From NCBI GenBank assembly GCA_020438665.1, contig JAGQUE010000594.1, positions 1-5,010 of the forward strand: a stretch of 5,010 nucleotides of DNA, in the 5' to 3' direction. Below the pieces are notes generated by a model that saw only the letters and a program-made list of their open reading frames with translations, was not told where the DNA came from and searched no databases. Made by a program: the position numbers and the translations under genes. Shown one piece after another: positions 1 to 3,272 of this stretch. Position 1 is the first letter of the stretch. Every line of letters begins with the position of its first letter. This stretch comes from Nocardioidaceae bacterium (GTDB lineage: Bacteria; Actinomycetota; Actinomycetes; Propionibacteriales; Nocardioidaceae).

Positions 1-1
1 C

Positions 2-121
2 GCTGTAGCCCTGGTGATCTACGGAATCGTCTCGCTGGTCCGCGGCCAGATCCTCATGGGCATCGTGCTCATCATCGTGGGCCTGTTGGTCGGTCCCGGC
101 GGCGTCAGCATCTTCACCTGA
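2..121 (+). CDS. Small hydrophobic membrane protein, C-terminal end only
   Basis: This is the last 39 codons of a gene whose start lies left of the window; the TGA stop is at 119-121. The visible peptide has two short hydrophobic stretches split by a basic turn (LVRGQ): the first begins AVALVIYGIVS and the second is GIVLIIVGLLVG. It ends in GPGGVSIFT. This pattern fits a small protein with two membrane helices and a short polar tail. Small hydrophobic proteins of this kind are common in actinobacteria and have no known function, so I give none. Codon use matches the neighbours (G/C at nearly every third position). The gene runs in the same direction as the sigma factor gene downstream, 109 bp away. 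That gap contains a candidate promoter, so co-transcription is possible but not required. Confidence 0.6.
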   Translation, partial: AVALVIYGIVSLVRGQILMGIVLIIVGLLVGPGGVSIFT

Positions 122-142
122 CCTGACGAGGCCGGCGGCGAG

Positions 143-168
143 GTTTTTCCCGCTGCTAAGGTGGGAAG
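143..168 (+). promoter_or_regulatory. Candidate SigF/SigB-type promoter before the sigma gene
   Basis: GTTT at 143-146 is followed after 16 bases by GGGAAG at 163-168. Promoters of the SigB/SigF class are described by GTTT, a spacer of roughly 12-17 bases, and GGGWAT, so the -10 here matches five of six positions. It would give a start near 174 and a leader of about 57 bases. If real, the sigma factor would transcribe its own gene. The T-run at 144-148 could instead be the tail of a terminator for the upstream gene, but I see no convincing hairpin before it. A TANNNT match, TAAGGT at 157-162, is an alternative -10. Confidence 0.4.
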
Positions 169-230
169 TCCGAGTCGCAGGTCACACAGCCGGCCATGCC
201 CTGACTCCCTGCCAGGAACGGGTCTCGATC

Positions 231-1049
231 ATGTCGACGATCTCCCGGCAGCAGCCCGCCTCCGTCTCCACTGCGGCGGCTGCTCGTTCCCATCGCACGG
301 CGGAGCTGTTCGACAGCACCGCCCATGTCACCCCTCGGTCCCGGAAGCAGATCCTCGACGAGCTCGTCGTGATCAACATCCCGGTGGCCGACAGCCTGGC
401 CTCCCGATACGCCGCCCGGGGCATCCCGGTCGATGATCTGGTCCAGGTGGCCCGGCTCGCCCTCATCAAGGCGGTGCGCAACTTCCGCACCGAGATGGGA
501 GGCGACTTCCTCTCCTATGCCGTCCCCTGCATCCGCGGGGAGCTGCGCCGTCACTTCCGGGATGCCGGGTGGATGGTGCGGCCTCCGCGGCGGGTGCAGG
601 AGGCGGAGTACCGCGTGAACGACGGCAAGGCGACCCTCGCCCAGGCCCTCGGTCGCGACCCGTCCCCGGCGGAGATCGCCGCGGAGGTCGGTCTCGACGA
701 GGCCACCGTCCTCGAGGTGCTCAGCCTGGACGGCTGTTTCACGCCCGACTCGCTGGACAAGACCCTGCCCTCCGGGGACACGGGGACCTCCAGCCTGGCC
801 GATCGGCTGGGCACCGTCGAGGACGGCTATGACCACTCCGAGACGCGCGCCGTGCTGGCGCCGCTGCTGGCACGACTGGGCGACCGGGACCGCCTCGTCG
901 TCAAGCTGCGGTTCGTCGACGGCCTCACCCAGCGTGAGGTGGGCGAGCGGATCGGGGTGACCCAGATGCAGGTGTCGCGGATCCTGTCCCGGATCCTCGA
1001 CCAGCTGCGTGACGGGCTGGGCGACGCGGAGGAGCTCCGCGCCGCCTGA
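231..1049 (+). CDS. sigF: RNA polymerase sigma factor, SigF/SigB/SigG-type (group 3)
   Basis: This 272-residue cytosolic sigma factor would direct RNA polymerase to a stress or developmental regulon. Region 2 spans about residues 45-120: the core-binding segment reads DDLVQVARLALIKAV, followed by FLSYAVPCIRGELRRHFRD and then WMVRPPRR, a hallmark of the SigB/SigF/SigG family. Region 3 is about 125-165 (LAQALGRDPSPAEIAAEVGL). Region 4, about 205-265, carries the -35-binding helix-turn-helix (GLTQREVGERIGVTQMQVSR). The length is normal for the family. The first 40 residues are low-complexity and variable. The ATG at 231 is chosen because AGGAACG lies at 214-220, ten bases upstream, and no conserved sequence precedes it. 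Family members are usually encoded next to an RsbW-like anti-sigma kinase. None is visible here: upstream is a membrane peptide and downstream a convergent reductase. The family call is firm; the symbol is only the nearest name. Confidence 0.9.
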   Translation: MSTISRQQPASVSTAAAARSHRTAELFDSTAHVTPRSRKQILDELVVINIPVADSLASRYAARGIPVDDLVQVARLALIKAVRNFRTEMGGDFLSYAVPCIRGELRRHFRDAGWMVRPPRRVQEAEYRVNDGKATLAQALGRDPSPAEIAAEVGLDEATVLEVLSLDGCFTPDSLDKTLPSGDTGTSSLADRLGTVEDGYDHSETRAVLAPLLARLGDRDRLVVKLRFVDGLTQREVGERIGVTQMQVSRILSRILDQLRDGLGDAEELRAA

Positions 1050-1082
1050 GCCCCGTGGGGGCCGGAGCCCCGTGGGGGCCGG
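1048..1082 (+). repeat. Two tandem copies of a 17-bp GC-rich unit
   Basis: The 18-base word GAGCCCCGTGGGGGCCGG occurs at 1048-1065 and again at 1065-1082, a perfect tandem duplication of period 17 that shares one base. It starts inside the sigma stop codon. Each copy contains a CCCC-GT-GGGG mini-palindrome. The second copy supplies part of the left arm of the adjacent terminator-like hairpin. Confidence 0.85.
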
Positions 1083-1103
1083 CGCGGCAGGGCCGCGCCG
1101 GCC
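1077..1103. terminator. Strong GC hairpin, likely shared bidirectional terminator
   Basis: The arms GGCCGGCGCGGC (1077-1088) and GCCGCGCCGGCC (1092-1103) are a perfect 12-bp inverted repeat with a three-base loop (AGG). The hairpin lies between two convergent genes: 27 bases after the sigma stop and directly abutting, one base away, the reductase stop at 1105-1107. Position and symmetry suit termination from both sides. Neither strand has a T-tract after the stem, which is usual for actinobacterial terminators but leaves the activity unproven. Confidence 0.7.
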
Positions 1104-1104
1104 T

Positions 1105-1941
1105 TCACATCTCTTCGTGCACGTCCGGGTCGCCGCCGAACAGCCGACCGTCGGGACGTCCGAGGGCCGTGATCGCCGCTATCTCATCCCGGGTCAGCTC
1201 GAAGCCGAACACGTCGAGGTTCTCCGCCTGGCGCGTCGGCGTCTTGGACTTCGGGATCGGCAACAGACCACGCTGCACCTGCCAGCGCAGGATCACTTGG
1301 CCCGGCGTCACGTCATGGCGCCGCGCGGCGTCAGCAACGGCGGGCTCCTCGAACGGGGCGGACCGCTTGCCCAACGGGCTCCACGACTCGGTCACGATGT
1401 CGAGGTCGGCGTGGATGTCGACCTGGTGTTCCTGCGGGAAGTAGGGGTGCAGCTCGACCTGGTTGACCGCCGGGGTGACGCCGGTCTCGGTGATGATCCG
1501 GCCGAGGTGCTCGGGGGTGAAGTTGGAGACGCCGATCGAGCGGACCAGCCCCTGCTCCCTCAGATCGACCAGAGCCCGCCATGCATCGACATAGAGTCCT
1601 CGGTCCGGGTTGGGCCAGTGGATCAGGTGCAGGTCGAGGTAGTCCACGCCCAACCGCTCGAGGGACTCCCGCGTGGAGGCGACCGCCTCGTCATAGGCGT
1701 GGTGGCGACCGGGGATCTTGCTGGTGATCATGACCTCGTCTCGAGGCAGGCCCGAGCGGCGCAGGGCCTCGCCCACCTCGCGCTCGTTGCCGTAGTTGAC
1801 CGCGGTGTCGATGAGCCGGTAGCCCTGCTCCAAGGCGCTGACCATGGCGGTGATGCCGTCGTCCCCCCGCAGGGGATAGGTGCCGAAGCCGATGGCAGGG
1901 AGGGTTCGTCCGTCGTTGAGGGTGTACGTCGGGATGGCCAT
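1105..1941 (-). CDS. Aldo/keto reductase (AKR5-like, 2,5-diketo-D-gluconate reductase family)
   Basis: This 278-residue NADPH-dependent oxidoreductase would reduce aldehydes or ketones in the cytosol as a single-domain TIM barrel. The catalytic tetrad is complete: Asp45 and Tyr50 (LIDTAVNYGNE), Lys75 (MITSKIPG) and His108 (LHLIHWPNP). Also present are the N-terminal GFGTYPLRG, the strand SIGVSNF at 135-141, NQVELHPYFPQ at 160-170, and the cofactor segment IPKSKTPTR at 229-237, where Lys231, Ser232 and Arg237 match residues that bind the 2'-phosphate of NADPH. The length is normal. The frame stays open upstream to 2655, but homology begins exactly at the ATG at 1939-1941, which sits seven bases after a TAGCGT -10 element. 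The mRNA therefore looks leaderless, and no ribosome binding site is evident. The substrate cannot be deduced; dkgA-like names would be only a family guess. Confidence 0.93.
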   Translation of the reverse strand: MAIPTYTLNDGRTLPAIGFGTYPLRGDDGITAMVSALEQGYRLIDTAVNYGNEREVGEALRRSGLPRDEVMITSKIPGRHHAYDEAVASTRESLERLGVDYLDLHLIHWPNPDRGLYVDAWRALVDLREQGLVRSIGVSNFTPEHLGRIITETGVTPAVNQVELHPYFPQEHQVDIHADLDIVTESWSPLGKRSAPFEEPAVADAARRHDVTPGQVILRWQVQRGLLPIPKSKTPTRQAENLDVFGFELTRDEIAAITALGRPDGRLFGGDPDVHEEM

Positions 1942-1948
1942 GTCACCC

Positions 1949-1954
1949 ACGCTA
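1949..1954 (-). promoter_or_regulatory. -10 element of the aldo/keto reductase promoter (leaderless)
   Basis: Read on the minus strand, TAGCGT is followed by seven bases and then the ATG at 1941. It fits the TANNNT -10 pattern of actinobacteria, and the spacing puts the transcription start on or beside the A of ATG. No clear -35 is seen about 17 bases upstream. The element is one arm of an inverted repeat whose other arm is the -10 of the opposite gene. Confidence 0.6.
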
Positions 1955-1977
1955 GCCACCCGACGAAGCCGGGCTGC

Positions 1978-1983
1978 TAGCGT
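1978..1983 (+). promoter_or_regulatory. -10 element of the SRPBCC gene promoter (leaderless)
   Basis: TAGCGT, preceded by TGC (extended -10-like), is followed by six bases and then the GTG start at 1990. That is the distance expected between a -10 and a transcription start, so the mRNA probably begins with its initiation codon. No ribosome binding site lies in the six intervening bases. No good -35 is visible near 1955-1960. Confidence 0.6.
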
Positions 1984-1989
1984 CCCGTT

Positions 1990-2460
1990 GTGTTCTTCAC
2001 CGCCGACTCCATCACCGTGCAGCGACTGATCCCAGCGGCGCCCGACCGGATCTTCGACCTGCTCGCCGACCCTGCCCGTCATGTCGAGATCGACGGGTCG
2101 GGCACCGTGCGCACGTCGCGCGGCGGCAGCCGACGACTCGGCCTCGGCGACACCTTCGGGATGACCATGCACCTGGGCATCGGCTATGCCACGCTCAACA
2201 AGGTCGTGGAGCTGGAGGAGGACCGGCTGATCGCGTGGCAGACGCTGGCGGGAGGTCCGCTGGCCACCGTGGTCACCGGCCGGACCTGGCGCTATGAGCT
2301 GGAGCCGCGTGACGGTGGGACCCTGGTCAAGGAGACCTGGGACATCAGCACCGAGCGATTCACGTCGCGGCCCTTCGTGCGACTGATGGCGACGTCGACC
2401 CGGCGGAACATGGAGAAGACACTCGAACGGATCGAGCAGGCGCTCGCGGCTCAGGCCTGA
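1990..2460 (+). CDS. SRPBCC-fold protein (polyketide cyclase/dehydrase-like)
   Basis: This protein of 156 residues has the helix-grip fold that binds hydrophobic ligands. The family signature is at the N-terminus: a beta strand (SITVQRLIPA), a helix with IFDLLADP at 21-28, and the conserved loop ARHVEIDGSGTVR at 29-41. The middle (60-120) is a run of strands with the aromatic pattern IAWQTLAG, RTWRYELEP and TLVKETWDIS. The end (125-155) is the long amphipathic C-terminal helix RRNMEKTLERIEQALA that lines the ligand cavity. The GTG at 1990 is preferred because it gives the full first strand and lies six bases after a -10 element, so translation would be leaderless. The last ten bases overlap the end of the opposing gene. 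No catalytic residues can be assigned. The family includes lipid and polyketide binding proteins, cyclases and uncharacterised stress proteins, so the function here is unknown. Confidence 0.85.
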   Translation: MFFTADSITVQRLIPAAPDRIFDLLADPARHVEIDGSGTVRTSRGGSRRLGLGDTFGMTMHLGIGYATLNKVVELEEDRLIAWQTLAGGPLATVVTGRTWRYELEPRDGGTLVKETWDISTERFTSRPFVRLMATSTRRNMEKTLERIEQALAAQA

Positions 2461-2819
2461 GTGGCTGTGACCACGGCGTCGCGGGCGTTGCCCTCGGCGC
2501 CGGTGTGGACGGCGAGCCCCATCTTCTGGATCGTGTGGTGCATGCCGGCGCCCATGTGGCCGACGACGACGGCGCCGACCTCGTGGTCCTTGAGGAAGCG
2601 CACGATGCGAGCGTGGTGGGCCCCCTCGGTGCCGGTGTCGTGGGCCTCGTCCCACGCGACGTCGTGTTCCTCCCAGCGGGTCACCTGAGCGCCGATGACC
2701 TCGGCCACGGCCACCCGGTGGGCGCGACCCCAGCCACCTCCGACCTGGCCACCCTCGCCGACGGGGATGCAGACGATCACGACGTACCTCTTCTCAGAAC
2801 GCGGCTGGAACGCTTCCAT
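2451..2819 (-). CDS. NifX/NifB C-terminal-like iron-molybdenum cofactor family protein
   Basis: This 122-residue protein resembles the Nitro_FeMo-Co family (stand-alone MTH1175-like proteins and the C-terminal domain of NifB/NifX), RNase H-like folds that bind Fe-S or FeMo-cofactor precursors. Visible marks are the opening strand YVVIVCIPVGEGG (12-24), GWGRAHRVAVAEV (29-41; families often have hFGRA here), and a conserved C-terminal half with HHARIVRFLKDHEVGAVVVG, GHMGAGMHHTIQKMGLAVHTGAEG and a final helix. Histidines are plentiful (35, 52, 60, 68-69, 79, 88, 94-95, 105), with one cysteine (17). No nitrogenase genes are in view, so a role in nitrogen fixation is not implied. Its position divergent from feoAB suggests iron or Fe-S handling. 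The ATG at 2819 has GGGGGAC nine bases upstream. The 3' end overlaps the opposing gene by ten bases. Confidence 0.75.
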   Translation of the reverse strand: MEAFQPRSEKRYVVIVCIPVGEGGQVGGGWGRAHRVAVAEVIGAQVTRWEEHDVAWDEAHDTGTEGAHHARIVRFLKDHEVGAVVVGHMGAGMHHTIQKMGLAVHTGAEGNARDAVVTATQA

Positions 2820-2828
2820 TGTGCTGCC

Positions 2829-2835
2829 GTCCCCC
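2829..2835 (-). promoter_or_regulatory. Ribosome binding site of the NifX-like gene, inside a hairpin arm
   Basis: On the minus strand GGGGGAC precedes the ATG at 2819 by nine bases, which supports that start. The same G-run is part of CCGGGGG (2837-2831), which can pair perfectly over seven bases with CCCCCGG (2855-2849) across an 11-base loop, so the site could be masked in the mRNA. Confidence 0.5.
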
Positions 2836-2898
2836 GGGCGCAGGTCGGCCGGGGGTCCGTTCCGCGCTGCGGATCAAGCATCCCGCTGCAGCCGCCGA

Positions 2899-2920
2899 AA
2901 ACTAAGGTGTACCTTAGTTT
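2899..2920. promoter_or_regulatory. Perfect palindrome in the feoA upstream region, candidate metal-regulator operator
   Basis: AAACTAAGGT (2899-2908) and ACCTTAGTTT (2911-2920) are perfect 10-bp inverted arms around a central GT. This is an island of low GC (15 of 22 bases are A/T) in a roughly 70% GC region. AGGT/ACCT half-sites are typical of DtxR-family (IdeR, MntR, SirR) metal boxes, but the spacing is shorter than in the classic 19-bp iron box TTAGGTTAGGCTAACCTAA, which it does not match well overall. TAAGGT (2903-2908) and TACCTT (2910-2915) fit the TANNNT -10 pattern toward feoA, and TAAGGT also occurs on the minus strand (2916-2911). Operator and promoter would therefore coincide, allowing metal-dependent repression in both directions. 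Confidence 0.7.
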
Positions 2921-2946
2921 CGGAGCTCCTCCGGGGGGCGCTCAAC

Positions 2947-2954
2947 GAGGGAAA
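2947..2954 (+). promoter_or_regulatory. Ribosome binding site of feoA
   Basis: GAGGGAAA lies six bases before the GTG at 2961 (the GAGGG core ends nine bases before it). This decides the start, because the reading frame is open much further upstream, through the palindrome and into the opposite gene. Confidence 0.7.
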
Positions 2955-2960
2955 GACCGC

Positions 2961-3272
2961 GTGTCCGAGATCAGCACCATCCTGCGCGCACGGACGGTAC
3001 GGCCACTGGCCGACCGCTCGTCGGACCGGGTTGCGCTCTCGACGCTCGCGCCAGGGTCGCGCGGCGTGATCGTCGCCCTCGATCACGGCGACGACGCCCC
3101 ATCGCAGGCGCTCAGCCGGCGCCTCGTCGACCTCGGCTTCGCGCCCGGCACCGACATCGAGGTGGTCCGCAAGGCTCCGGCCGGTGACCCGTTCGTCTAT
3201 CGCGTTCGCGGCTATGAGATCTGCCTGCGGTCGCGACAGGCCGGCGCGATCCTGGTCGAAGTGGCCGGGTGA
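2961..3272 (+). CDS. feoA: Ferrous iron transport protein FeoA
   Basis: FeoA is a small cytosolic SH3-like protein that works with the FeoB permease in Fe(II) uptake. This one has 103 residues from the GTG start, somewhat longer than the usual 75-90 because of about 22 extra N-terminal residues (ILRARTVRPLADRSSDR). The domain starts at LSTLAPGSRGVIVAL (26-40). The core signature follows: SRRLVDLGFAPGTDIEVVRK (52-71), then GDPFVYRVRGYEICLR (75-90) and a last strand AGAILVEVAG. In relatives the position of Cys88 is usually a small residue such as Ala. The stop overlaps the feoB start by one base (TGATG), so the two genes form a coupled operon. Expression is probably governed by the palindrome 40 bp upstream of the start. 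The frame remains open upstream to 2505, but that part resembles nothing. Confidence 0.92.
   Translation: MSEISTILRARTVRPLADRSSDRVALSTLAPGSRGVIVALDHGDDAPSQALSRRLVDLGFAPGTDIEVVRKAPAGDPFVYRVRGYEICLRSRQAGAILVEVAG

Larger units (their letters stand above)
1949..1983. repeat. 8-bp inverted repeat spanning the divergent promoters
   Basis: ACGCTAGC at 1949-1956 and GCTAGCGT at 1976-1983 are perfect reverse complements separated by 19 bases. Each arm contains the -10 element of the gene pointing outward from it. The two GCTAGC cores are themselves palindromic, so the arms also read as direct repeats 25 bp apart. The region could hold an operator, or simply two similar promoters facing apart. Confidence 0.75.

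Noticed and set aside
122..148. Possible intrinsic terminator (GC-rich stretch then TTTTT) after the first partial gene
   Set aside because: I could not pair a convincing stem before the T-run; the same Ts are better read as part of the GTTT -35 element.
156..836. A 226-codon minus-strand open frame opposite the sigma gene
   Set aside because: It is antisense to conserved sigma regions 2 and 3 and shows no domain of its own.
1009..1980. A 323-codon plus-strand open frame opposite the reductase
   Set aside because: It mirrors the reductase on the other strand, has low-complexity Arg/Gly/Asp-rich composition and no recognisable domain.
2461..2474. Short dyad GTGG...CCAC after the SRPBCC stop as a terminator
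   Set aside because: Only a four-base stem, inside the opposing coding sequence and without a T-tract.
1942..2655. Upstream extension of the reductase frame on the minus strand, which stays open for another 238 codons
   Set aside because: Homology to aldo/keto reductases starts exactly at 1941, a promoter sits just before it, and the extension is antisense to the clearly coding SRPBCC gene. Open antisense frames are expected at this GC content.
2899..2920. The palindrome as a transcription terminator
   Set aside because: It lies between two divergent gene starts, is A/T-rich in the outer arms and its central two-base loop is too tight for a good RNA hairpin; an operator is more likely.
2505..2960. 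Upstream extension of feoA to a start at 2505
   Set aside because: It would run through the opposite NifX-like gene and the palindrome, resembles nothing, and a good ribosome binding site precedes the GTG at 2961.
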